A program made the translations under genes and the position numbers. Below the pieces are notes generated by a model, which worked only from the letters and a program-made list of their open reading frames with translations, had not been told where the DNA came from and did not search any database. This document shows positions 20,914 to 31,400 of a DNA stretch of 64,000 nt, piece by piece. How positions within the stretch are numbered: position 1 is the first letter of the stretch; the number at the start of each line of letters is the position of its first letter. Source of the stretch: Papio anubis (Eukaryota > Chordata > Mammalia > Primates > Cercopithecidae); NCBI RefSeq assembly GCF_008728515.1, contig NC_044977.1:166021139-166085138 (forward strand), written 5' to 3'.

Positions 20914-23900
20914 AACCCAACCCCTATTTCATGGAGCTTATCGTCTAGTAAGGATAGATAACCATCAAGCGGAACGATGCAAACTATTGTATCAAATGGT
21001 GCTAAGTGTTATGAAGACTGCATAATATCATGTCAAATGGTGCTGTTACGAAGACAACAGACCGCTTCGACATGTAAGAAAGCACTTTAGAATTAGTGGG
21101 CTTAGAAGTCCCTTAGGCAGATGACATTTGAGCTGAAGCCTGAATGATGCCCTCCAAAGACACAAACTTTCTAAACATGACTAGCTTAAGTTTTCACAGC
21201 CTTTTATTCACTCACTTGCTGCCATGCCAATGTTTGAGTTACTGTTGGTTTGTCTCCAGGAAAAATTTTGAATTGTCTCCAGATAGTTCCAATTAAAAGT
21301 AAATGTAAACTTTCATTATCATCTATGCAAAGATTCATTCTTTAGCTACACAAGGGAGGACAGATTTCCTGGAAGAGAAGGAAAAGTGTATGGGGACCTG
21401 TGAATGGTTGAGAGGCGCCTGCCACTGGGAATTAGCTATTGAGTATTTAGAGATTTGAGGGCAGTATAAGCACCAAAGACAGTGTTTAAGTCTTTATGAT
21501 TATTTCTCCATTTTGTACCTTCCGTAACAAATTCTATCAACTGGCAGGACTCCACATTTGACACTAAAATATATACAATTATCAGTCCTCCTCAGTTATC
21601 TGGGGCTATGAAAAAGAAAACACAAGCATATTGCAAGTGGCAATACAACAACAGAGCTTTACTGTAGCATTTTAATTCCTCTAAAATTACTACTGGATCT
21701 TTAGAAATGCCAGCCACCAGGGCAGCACTCTTCCAGGCAAACATTATGACTAAACTGTAAAATATTGTGAAATGTATTCATGAAGGAGGTGAAGACAAAA
21801 TCAGTAAACAGGAATGAGTGAGGAAGCAACATACTGGAACGATGAAACAGGGAGTTTTTTGCAATTTGTAAACTTCAGCATCAGATGTTTCGTTGTGAGG
21901 TCTTGTTAGTCTAATGTTCACAATTCTAAATGTAATTAAGTTCACCAATACTTTGGGGGTTCCTATTATAGCAGTCAAAGGTCTTTTGTGAAGAACTGAA
22001 ATGATGAATAACTGATGGTCACAGCCCTTAAAAACCTTATAATTGAAGGAAAGGCTAAGGAGTAAAGTCCAGGTGCTCATTAAAATAAGGCAGATTTTAA
22101 GACAGATATTATAGAGAGTAAGGCAAAGTATTGTGAAATTACAGAAAAAATAATAACTAAATCCAGTAGAAGTATCTGCAGATGCTGTCCAGAGGAACTG
22201 GTGTCCTGGCTGAGATGGAGCCAGCAGTTATGGGCAATAATAGTGTTCCAGGTGGAGGAAAAAAAAAGTGATCAGACACCAAGATGGCAACACACAGGCA
22301 ATATTCAGGGAACACAGATACGTGTGGTCAGGGGACAAATAAAGAGTTTGGGGAGAGGGATTCTATAGAAATAGAATGAAAGAAACATGGGTTGGGACTA
22401 GAGTTAAAGAACTTTAGACTGGCAAGTAATGAGATAGCATTGAACATTTTTTTAGTAGAGTGGCTACTGTAAAGAATGGACAGAAAGAGCAGCAGTATGC
22501 ATTAATTTCAGTTTATATAAACACTACCATGGACCAGGTGTTGAGATTAGACCTCAAATTTGGGGATTAGATAATTTGTTGATAGAATGGACAATGGTTT
22601 GTGAGAAGAAAGAGTTGAAGATGATTCTGCAGTTCCAAGTCTGGGTGACTGGGAGGATGTTAATGCCATTCTCTAAGCAGAAGCAGGTTTGGAGTGGAAT
22701 AGGTTTGGTTTTGGGCATGCTGTTGACATGACAAAACTGATGTCACATATCCTATTTCCTGATTCCTCCTGGGATTGTTCCAGAGCTATCACCATGATTA
22801 ATAGTTAATATTGGAACAACTCCTTGAGAATAAAATGCCACATGTACCATTTACGTATGACACATTACGTTCTTCTGGCCAACTGGGTAGTTGATCTGAA
22901 AGGCTGCCTGTTCAAAGTTCAAATCATCTTCATTACACAATGCCGCCGACTGCACGCCCACAGGATACCTTAACCCGGTATGCTTCAAGGACAATATTCT
23001 CGCCATCACAACAGAGCTATACATTGTAAACTGCAAACTGAAAAGCTGCCTTTATTCTGAAGGAAAATCAATTTAATATTCTTCTACCAAATTACCAAAA
23101 CAATGTTTCTGGCAGAGGCTGGGGAGGGGTTGGTGGCAGAAGCCTTTCCAGAGACTGACTATGGTGTGGGATTCACAACTTCAGTAGGTCCCCCGAGGAG
23201 GGTAACGAACGTCTCGGGTAGTCTTTCACCAGAATTGTGTTCAACAACTCACGTTCTGGAGCCAACCCGCAGATCAGAATCCAGCTTAGGCACCACACAG
23301 CAGTGATCTCGGACAAGTTACTCAATCTCTTGTGTCTCAAATTATTTACCTGTAAAACATCTACAACTAGAACTGAAAACTTGGCTGCCAGACACTGGGC
23401 TGGACACAGATCTACAGCGGTGAGGACAACCAAGGGGAACTAAAATTCGAATGTAGGGAACAAACGATTAACAAGTTAGTTTCAGAATGAAAGACTCCTA
23501 GCGTAAGAATTCAACTGGATAATTCCTGTAAAGCATTTAGTGCAGTAAAGAGCGAAGGGAAATTCTGAATAAAAGGTAGATGCTATTTTAGGATTTGGCC
23601 CTCCCCGCCCCCTACCAAAACCACGTAAACTCTTAATAGAAGCGACTTCTGTCAGGCGCCTAAAGGCGGCTTTTAGGATAGGAAGGGTCCTCTCTTCCTA
23701 CTTGGGGTAAATGCGTTTTACCAGCCTTTACCGACCCACCCAACCCCAGGGACATTTTTTGGGGGGAGGTTCTCTAGTACTAGACAAGTTCCCTCTAATA
23801 AAGCCCCTTCGACGAGGTGCCAGGATTGGGGTGAGGGAACCTTGCCGCTCCCACAAGGGCTGGGCACAAAAAACAAACAAAAAAATAAGATATTTTGGTC
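20914..23900. other. Intergenic DNA upstream of RAB5A, no gene recognised
   Basis: No exon, RNA gene or Alu was seen in about 3 kb, an Alu-free interval unusual for this window. Weak ancient-repeat traces occur at 20575-20635 and 20930-21160, where the text flanking the Tigger-like element reads as one interrupted older repeat. GC content rises toward 23600-23900. Confidence 0.5.
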
Positions 23901-24064
23901 TTCCCCCAAAGCATAGTAAAAGAATTTCCCCCCGAACCCGACCGCCGGGAGCTCAGAGACCCCCCAGCCCAAATAACAATGGCGCTGGAGAGGGCGTGGC
24001 CGCGCGTACCTGGGGTGGGGGAAGGGGAGAAAGGCGGCCAGCTCCGGTCAGAGCCACTCGCAGG

Positions 24065-24074
24065 GTCACGTGAC
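24065..24074. promoter_or_regulatory. CLEAR / E-box palindrome GTCACGTGAC
   Basis: A ten-base perfect palindrome identical to the CLEAR element core bound by TFEB/TFE3/MITF; USF and related bHLH-ZIP factors can bind too. It lies roughly 150 bases upstream of RAB5A exon 1. Confidence 0.75.
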
Positions 24075-24199
24075 ATCTTGCCTCGCCCCGCCCCGCGAAC
24101 AGACCTGGGCGGGGAGGGATTCGGGAAGGGGCGGGGAAGCGGATGGAGCAGGGGTACTGGCGATGACGGGAAGTGACGAAGGGGCGTAGTTCGCTGCGT

Positions 24200-24621
24200 G
24201 CGGCGACGTGGCGGCGGGGCCGACACCGGACAGCGGAAGTGGCTCCGGCGGTGGGACTTGAGTGTTTGTGTTTTGGTTCGTGAAGGAGCCGGCGGCTGGC
24301 CTTAGGGGAGGAGGCAGAGGGAGGAGGAGGAGGAAGACTTCGTCGGAACTCCAGCGCCGGCGGCGGCGGCGGAGGAGGGGAAAGGAAAGAGGAAGGCGGA
24401 GCGGCGAGAGGCGGAGACGGAGCCCGACAGGGGCGGCACCACGGCAAGAGCCCCGCACAGTCCAGTGTGAGGGGAGCGACGCGAAGAGCAGACGGCGCCG
24501 CCGCCGCCACCACCACCGCCGCCACCACCACCGCCATAGACACACACTCATCCTACGGGCCACGCCTGGGCCTTGGTGCCAGGAAGCTTCGGCCCCGCAG
24601 CCCGACTTGCTGCGGTCTCAG
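24200..24621 (+). other. RAB5A: RAB5A exon 1 (non-coding 5'UTR; left edge approximate)
   Basis: Ends TGCGGTCTCAG|GTAACC, a good donor at 24622. No ATG occurs anywhere in 24190-24621, so the exon has no upstream AUG start. It is very GC-rich with runs of GGC (24358-24372) and alternating CCG/CCA triplets (24495-24536), predicting strong RNA structure. Confidence 0.8.
24495..24536. repeat. (CCG/CCA)n trinucleotide tract in RAB5A 5'UTR
   Basis: About fourteen C-C-R triplets in a row. With the opposing GGC run at 24358-24372 it could form a long-range stem. Confidence 0.85.
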
Positions 24622-24876
24622 GTAACCGAACCGCCTCTCCCCCTGCGCAGTGGGGGTCTGGACCCCAGGTTATCCGCGATCCCCAGCCTGTCCGCGGCCC
24701 TGCGGGTACTAAGACCCCCGCCCCTTCTCCCTCATGCGCAGCAGTAGCCTGGACCAGAGAACTATCGAACCCGGCGTCTTGTTCTGCCAGCCCTGGTGAC
24801 TCATCCTCAAGGGGCTCTGGAGACCGGGATTTGGGGACTGACTGAGGGAGCGACGGGTGTCACCCTTTCCCTTCTC

Positions 24877-24888
24877 AAGATGGCGCCG
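24877..24888 (+). promoter_or_regulatory. YY1-like motif in RAB5A intron 1
   Basis: CAAGATGGCGCC matches the AANATGGCG core used by YY1 near housekeeping starts. It lies about 255 bases downstream of the exon 1 donor. Functional use is inferred. Confidence 0.4.
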
Positions 24889-26064
24889 TGGAAAGTGTAC
24901 TGGAGGCCGCGGTTCCGCCTGGTCCCTGTGCTGGCAGTCCTGGGGGTCTCGGTCAAAGCCAGCCAGGTTCGGGGGAGGAGGTTGGAAAGGCCAAGGGACC
25001 TGGCGAGTGGTGCTTATCCAGGCGATCTGGAGTTGGCTATAAGCTACTCAGGTGCTCTCCAAGCAGGAACCCGGGCCTACTGCAGGTGTGAATGTGGGGA
25101 GCTCCGCCTACCTGCAACTTCCAAAGACGTGTAGTGTCGGTGGGTGGGAGACTCGTCAAAATGGGCCGTCTAGAGACTCTTGTCTTATGTGTGGAAGGTA
25201 GTGAACTACAGCGTTAAATAAATTCGAGATAACAGGACCGCTGAACTCCTTCACTGGGTAGAGACCATGAAACTTGTTCTGGTGTTATCTTTCCTGGAAG
25301 CTGTTTACCTCTGAGACTTTCAAACTTTTAAGTTCTGAACGTCATAGTTCACATACTTGGTTTTTGTCTTGCTTAAGTGGAATCAAAGCGTTCAATCAGT
25401 TGCCTTTTACATAATAAGAAAAAAACACTTGCACATCTCTGGGAATACTCAAGACTGCTCATAAACTTTATTCCTGAAGTAAAATGGAAATGATAACTCA
25501 GCATTTGTGTAAGCAAAGTACATGAAACAGTGCCTGGCACAAAATAAGTGCCCAATTTTTTGATCAAAGAACATTTAGAAGGATTTTAACTATAGAATGA
25601 GTAACAGTTATTTTCAAAAGATTACAAATGTATATTATGCAAAATTCTTGTTTTGCAAAACAAGTTTCAGTAAGCAGTGAATACAAATGAATACACGTAA
25701 TTTTTAACCTTCGTGTTATGCTAAGTGTGTATTTACTATTAACTCTAGTTATTTCCTGTTTGAGATCCTCAAGGGGAGTAGCCACAGTTAAGTAACTTTA
25801 AACCTTAAAAGTCAAAGTGAAATCAGAATCTTGTTTGATTTTTTTTTTTTTAATGAGAATCTGATGTTTTGCCTGAAATTTTGAAAGTACCGTAGAAATT
25901 TGGAGCATGTTGTCCTTGATAAGTAATTTCGTGTTTTTGTAGATAAAAAGACAAATGGAAAATGTTTTAATTGATACTGCTTGTGTAATATCTGAAGATG
26001 TATTGGTGCATTTTCAGTACATATGATGTTCTCTAGATATTTTCTTATCAAAGGACCACGTTAT

Positions 26065-26235
26065 TGACAATTTCAATCCCTACTATGTTTATTAGAGATT
26101 GTTTACATGTATTGTTTCATTTAATTGTCACAGCAGCTATGCAAGTTAGATATTATAGGAATAGAGACTTGGAAATTAAAGAATTTGCCCAGGCGGAAAT
26201 TGGTATAGCCAGGATTAGACCCCCAAGTCTGGTAT
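26065..26235 (-). mobile_element. MIR (antisense)
   Basis: TTTACATGTATTGTTTCATT, then TTGTCACAGCAGCTATGCAAG, GAGACTTGGAAATTAAAGAA and TTTGCCCAGGC follow the reverse MIR consensus. Confidence 0.7.
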
Positions 26236-26480
26236 GTTTGTGGGGAGGGGGCATTTGTATTTATACGTCGTTATTTAGAAGCAACTCAGATATTACCTCA
26301 ATTAATCTGTACATATTTCAGAATGTAATGGTAACAAGATAAGGACTCTAGAAAGCTGGTGTTTAGTTAAGGCAGGGAGGTAGTTTTATTGCCTTAAGAA
26401 CTAAGATCTCGTGGACATGTTAGGGAAATCAGTATCAAGAGCATATTATAAACTGATTTTATGGGAAAGGCGTATTTCTT

Positions 26481-26599
26481 TCTTTTGTTTTTAATATAGA
26501 GACAGGGTCTCACTGTTGCCCAGGCTGGTCTCAAGCAGTCCTTCTTCCTCAACCGCCAAGTGTTGGAATTTACCAATATAAGCCACTGTGTCCAGTGTG
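26481..26599 (-). mobile_element. Alu-related monomer
   Basis: One diverged antisense arm, flanked by AAAGRCRTATTTCTT direct repeats (26466-26480 and 26600-26614). Confidence 0.75.
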
Positions 26600-26821
26600 A
26601 AAGACATATTTCTTACATGAGGTAGCTAAGTGAAATATAGCAGGGTTTTTAGAGAGGGAATCATCAGGTTTAATATATTAGCATATATTCGGATTTTGAT
26701 TAAAGATAGAAGGAAACTGTTAAGATTGGTTTGTGAGTGGATTGAAAAAGGTTCTTCAAATATTCACTAATTCCTTAGAGATTAAAAATTAGCACAGAAG
26801 TTGCCATTCAGGGTAGATTTT

Positions 26822-27114
26822 TTTTTTTTTTTTTTTTTTTTTTAGACGGAGTCTTGCTCTGTGCCCCAGGCTGGAGTGCAGTGGCGCGATCTCGGCTCAC
26901 TGCAAGCTCCGCCCCCCCGGGTTCACGCCATTCTCCTGCCTCAGCCTCCCAAGTAGCTGGGACTACAGGCGCCCACCACCTCGCCCGGCTAATTTTCTTG
27001 TATTTTTAGTAGAGACGGGGTTTCCAGGATGGTCTCGATCTCCTGACCTCGTGATCCGCCCGTCTCGGCCTCCCAAAGTGCTGGGATTACAGGCTTGAGC
27101 CACCGCGCCCGGCC
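26822..27114 (-). mobile_element. Alu, full length, young-looking
   Basis: Antisense Alu with little divergence (CTCGGCTCACTGCAAGCTCC, CACCGCGCCCGGCC). CAGGGTAGATTTTTT repeats on both sides. Confidence 0.92.
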
Positions 27115-27162
27115 CAGGGTAGATTTTTTAATGTGTTGTATAAATAAAAAATAATGGCCTGC

Positions 27163-27460
27163 AGGCTGGGTGTGGTGGCTCACACCTGTAATCCCAGCCT
27201 TTTGCGAGGCTGAGGCAGGAGGATTGCTTGAGCCCGAGAATTCAAGATCATGCTGGGCAACATAGCAGGACAGTGTCTCTACCAAAAAAGTGGCCTGGCA
27301 TGGTTCTGAGCGCCTGTAGTCCCAGCTACTCAGGAGGTTGTGGCAGGATTGCTTGAGCCCAGGAGGTGTAGGTTACAGTGAGCTATGACCACGCCACTGC
27401 ACTCCAGCCTGGGTGAGAGAGCAAAACCCTTTCTCAAAAAAATTAATAAAAAAAAAAAAA
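27163..27460 (+). mobile_element. Alu, older type
   Basis: Diverged sense Alu (AGGCTGGGTGTGGTGGCTCA) lying about 770 bases upstream of RAB5A exon 2. Confidence 0.85.
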
Positions 27461-27804
27461 GTCATGCATATTTTTCGTCTAAAAACTACAAAAAAGTTAC
27501 AATTAGTGTAAGTAAATAAGTCAGTAATAATCCCACCACATAGAGAACAACTGTTAGCATTTCTGTGTATGGTATTCTTGAGCAGATGAAGAAACAGTTT
27601 TAAGTCTGTCTGCCATTAGGCACACAAACCTGGGATACTGAAAATATTTGTTGTCCAAAATTACTGTTAATTAAATGAAAAATGCGTCGTTTAACAGAAG
27701 ACTTCAAGTAATACTAAACTCTAGGATCTGTTCTAAAAGCTTTCCATTTATTAATAACATAATTTTTCTCAAAACAATGTTAACCCAAGTAGCCTGGCTA
27801 CAAA

Positions 27805-28012
27805 ACTTGAACTCAAGTCATCTCTTAGGTTGCCTGGGTTTGAAACTCAGCTGTGTGTCACTTCTGTGACAGTAACTATGTGACCTCAATTAAGCTTCTT
27901 AACATCTCTGTGCTTGTTTCCTCATTTATAAGGATTGTAATAATATCTCATTTTATAGGATTGTTGAGAAGTTAAGTACTTAAAGTACTGCCTGGCGCAA
28001 AGTTGAAGCTTT
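27805..28012 (+). mobile_element. MIR (sense)
   Basis: TGCCTGGGTTTGAAACTCAG, AACTATGTGACCTCAATTAA, TTTCCTCATTTATAAGGATT and GTACTGCCTGGCGCAAAG occur in MIR order. Confidence 0.8.
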
Positions 28013-28078
28013 GAGGTTAGCCTTTAAAAAAAAAAAAGAAAAAATGATTTTGGGCTCAAATCCTATACCTTTAAATTT

Positions 28079-28111
28079 CCTTTAAAAGATAGGTCTAGTA
28101 TCTTTTAAAGG
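28079..28111. repeat. Perfect 13-bp inverted repeat (hairpin)
   Basis: CCTTTAAAAGATA (28079-28091) and its exact reverse complement (28099-28111) are separated by 7 bases. It lies 116 bases upstream of RAB5A exon 2. Confidence 0.95.
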
Positions 28112-28227
28112 AAGATTGAAGGTCTAGTAGAGCTTAAGATAATCGTGCTATAGGCAAAATTTAAAGTGATTAATAGTAAATTTGCTTTACTGATTTGTAT
28201 ATTTAATTCATAATTGTTTCTTTACAG

Positions 28228-28318
28228 TTCTTTACCTCCAGAAAGAAGAATATTGACCCCTTGAATTCTGGAAGTTCATTGAAGAATCTGAAATTAAGGA
28301 CTTATTTCAAATTTGGAC
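28228..28318 (+). other. RAB5A: RAB5A exon 2, 5'UTR part
   Basis: Follows the acceptor TTTCTTTACAG|TTC. There is no ATG before the initiator at 28319, so together with exon 1 the leader has no upstream AUG. Confidence 0.9.
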
Positions 28319-28481
28319 ATGGCTAATCGAGGCGCAACAAGACCCAACGGGCCAAATACTGGAAATAAAATATGCCAGTTCAAACTAGTACTTCTGGGAG
28401 AGTCTGCTGTTGGCAAATCAAGCCTAGTGCTTCGTTTTGTGAAAGGCCAATTTCATGAATTTCAAGAGAGTACCATTGGGG
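28319..28481 (+). CDS. RAB5A: RAB5A coding exon 2 (residues 1-54, part)
   Basis: Encodes the N-terminus, P-loop and the effector-region start ([10 protein letters not shown]). It ends ATTGGGG|GTGAGA after the first base of a split codon. If unspliced, the frame adds ten residues and stops at 28511-28513. Confidence 0.97.
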
Positions 28482-31400
28482 GTGAGATTTTCTTTTTTCC
28501 CTGCTTCATTTAATCGAATCATACGTTGACAAAGTATTTTGATGTTCCAGTTGTGTGATTATGAATAGCTAAGTCATAGAGTGAAGAAAAGAGCTGTTCA
28601 GCTTACCTTAAGCTTTAAGACTTGCCTTTATTTTTGTTAAAATGATGTGTTTTTACATTTGATTGTTTGGTTAATCCCTTGTGGTTATATTGTCGCTAAA
28701 ATACAGATAAAAACATGAGTAGAATCAGTGTCTCAAGTAATATGACTTGACCTGATACCTATTTCTAGCTAACAAGTAGAAGCTTCTTCAAATTAATACA
28801 GTACATGTTTGTGCTCAATTATATTGGTTTAAAATGAATAGTAAAAAAAAGTAACCTTAAATTCTGATCTATATAACTGAACTATTTGTAAATCATTATA
28901 CTTATTTGTAAAATTAATTAAATATAATTAAATACTGCTAGATGTACTTTTTTTGTTGTTATTTAAGAGATGGAATCTTGCCTAGGCTGGAGTGCAGTGT
29001 CCGGATCATAACTCACTGCAGACTGCAGCCTGGAACTCTCAGCTCAAATGATCATCCTGCCTTAGCCTCCCACTAAGTAGTTGGGCCTAAGGGTGCTTGC
29101 CACCATGCCAGGCAAGTTTTTTTTTTTTTTTTTTAAAGAGTCAGAGTCTCGCTGTGTTTCCAGGTTGGTCTTGAACTCCTGGCCTCAAGTAAGCCTCCAT
29201 TCTCAACCTCCCAGGTAGCTGTGATTATAGGTGCTCCCTGCTAAGATGTACATGTAAGAATGCTCCTAAGCTGAGGGAAGAGAAAAAGTGATTAATGGAA
29301 AGGGACATGACAGGAAAATGGAACCTGAAGAAAAAGATGAAATGAGAAGGGAAAGAATAGGCACTGACAAGGTGGTCATGGTGCGACAGAGATGAGGGGA
29401 AGGTAAGATGCAGGGTGAAAAGGAGACAGCGAACAGTACGATATTGTCAAGAGAGGACATGAAGTGGGAAAATTGAATTTTAGCTGGGCATGGTGCTGCA
29501 TTCCTGTAGTCCCAGGTATTTGGAGGCTGAGGCAGGATTATTTTAGCCTAGGAGTTCAAGTCTAGCCTGGGCAACACAATGAGAACCCATCTCTTTAAAA
29601 AAAAAAAACAAAAAAAAATTGACTTTAATCAAAGAAACCTATAATTATATAGCTGTGGGACAAGAGAGCCTCTTTTGGGCCGCTGTTTAATCTGTGAAAT
29701 GATGCTTTTAATCTGTGAAATGATGCTTTTCAATTAGATGAAATGTGGGAAGAATGACACAGTTTGAGATTCACGGTATTTTGCAAGTGATACATAATTA
29801 AGCAATGCTCTTTTCTGAGGTATTTGTATATATGTTTTAACCCCATCCTGTAAAATTAAAGTCAAACTGTGGAAATAAGACAGGTAGATACCAGCTGGCA
29901 TGTGGCAACTTCTTGGAATCTGTCTTTCAGAAGTAGAACTTCATACTGTGCATTTAGTGAGTGTTCTTCAGCAAATATGCTTGAGAATGTTATTCATAAT
30001 CTTAGACCCATTCTAGTAAGATAAGTTACAGAACTCTACTACTTCCTGGCCTTTGTATATCTTGTTACAATGTTATATTAGAATGTTTTATGTTTTTTCT
30101 AATTGCTGAGCATCAGAAAGCATCATGGAGCTTTTGAGTCAGAAGTCTTGACATTTTAAAAAATGTTAATACACAATGTATTAGACATCCTTTGTGATCT
30201 TTTTTTTCCTTGAAGGTACATCCACATGTGATTTTGTTGTTGTTGTTAATACACTATATCCATTTTAATAATGAAATACTGCTTCTCTAGAAGGTTTCGC
30301 TTCCTCCAGAAGCAATTTAATCTAAAGCTAACTGTTAGTCCAGTAGGAAAAGGTTAAAGAATGCTAGATCATGTACACCCACTTACTTTACTGTTAATGG
30401 CAGCATTTCCCAAAGTATATATGCATTCTGGGTTAAATACCTGGGCCAAATACGTTTGGGAGTTACTATATGCTACTCTTTTCTCCTCTCTTTATTATTT
30501 TATTAAAATAATAAAAAATCTGAAGTACTGTAGTATAGAACTTAATTCCTGGGGAGCTTTGCAAGAGCTTAAGGTTAGAATTTTTATCTTGTTTTGGGTA
30601 ATCCACTTCTAAGTTTATTTTTTCCTAATGATAGCTCAAGAAGGGTGTTTAAAAGAAAAATGTAACTCATATCCTGTGTATCATAAACATATCTCTGATA
30701 CGTGTGTGTCTCCATATAATCTCCATGTAACACCAGTTAGATTGTCTTGATTTCATTAATGAATTTTTCGTAAAGATTTTCATTTCTATTTGTAGAGCTT
30801 CCTATTTAAAAACAAAAATGAATTTGCATCCAAATTTCTATTAATCCTTTTTTTTTTTTTTTTTGAGACAGGGTCTGTGTCGCCCAGGCTAGAGTGCAGT
30901 GGCTCCGCCCTGGCTCACTGCGACCTCCGCTTCCCAGGATTGAGCGATTCTCATGCCTCAGCCCGCCAAGTAGCTGGGACTATAGGCGCAAGCCACCACC
31001 CCTGGCTAATTTTGGTATTTTTAGTAGAGATGGGGTTTCACCATGTCGGCCAGGTTGGTCTTGAACTCCTGGCCTCAAGTGATCCGCCCGCCTCGGGCTC
31101 TCCAAGTGCTGAGATTACAGGCATGAGCCACTGCCCGTGGCCTAACTTTCTGTTAATCTTTATTGGATACTTTTTCACTGTGCTGACCCCATGTGAATAC
31201 TATTCAGGAGGTATGACACTACCATTATGATTATAGCTGTGGACACTGTTCTTTTATGCTCTGTACTCATAGCTCTTCACCTTTAGGAGCTAGAGTAGAT
31301 GTAAAACATTTAAGAATTTTAAGGTTTGAGCTATTTCATGATCAACTCAAAAGGTCTATAACTTGCAGGTAATACGTATTTTTGTTTTGACTGACAGGTA

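Larger units (their letters stand above)
23930..24760. promoter_or_regulatory. RAB5A: RAB5A CpG-island promoter
   Basis: Abrupt GC-rich, CpG-dense sequence surrounds RAB5A exon 1. Visible motifs are a perfect GTCACGTGAC palindrome (24065-24074), Sp-type GC boxes (GCCCCGCCCCGC near 24084-24095; GGGGCGGGG near 24129-24137) and ETS-like GGAAGTG cores (24170-24175 and 24235-24241). No TATA box is evident. This is typical of a broadly expressed housekeeping promoter. The start site is not defined from sequence; about 24190-24250 is my estimate. Confidence 0.8.
24622..28227 (+). other. RAB5A: RAB5A intron 1
   Basis: From GTAACC to TTTCTTTACAG. The first 500 bases continue the CpG island and include CAAGATGGCGCC (24877-24888), a YY1-like site. 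The rest holds MIR, Alu and AT-rich sequence. The open frames around 24796-25134 are GC-rich chance frames. Confidence 0.85.

Noticed and set aside
24262..24747. 161-codon plus-strand frame and several overlapping frames in the CpG island
   Set aside because: The frames come from GC-rich, stop-poor sequence with Arg- and Pro-rich translations. The plus frame's putative start is a non-ATG codon, since no ATG exists in the RAB5A exon 1 region.
24796..25134. 112-codon frame in RAB5A intron 1
   Set aside because: No domain and unusual composition, downstream of a good splice donor; CpG-island chance frame.
28482..28513. RAB5A truncated protein by read-through of exon 2
   Set aside because: The extension comes from intron sequence beyond a good donor. 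The spliced frame gives the exact 215-residue protein.
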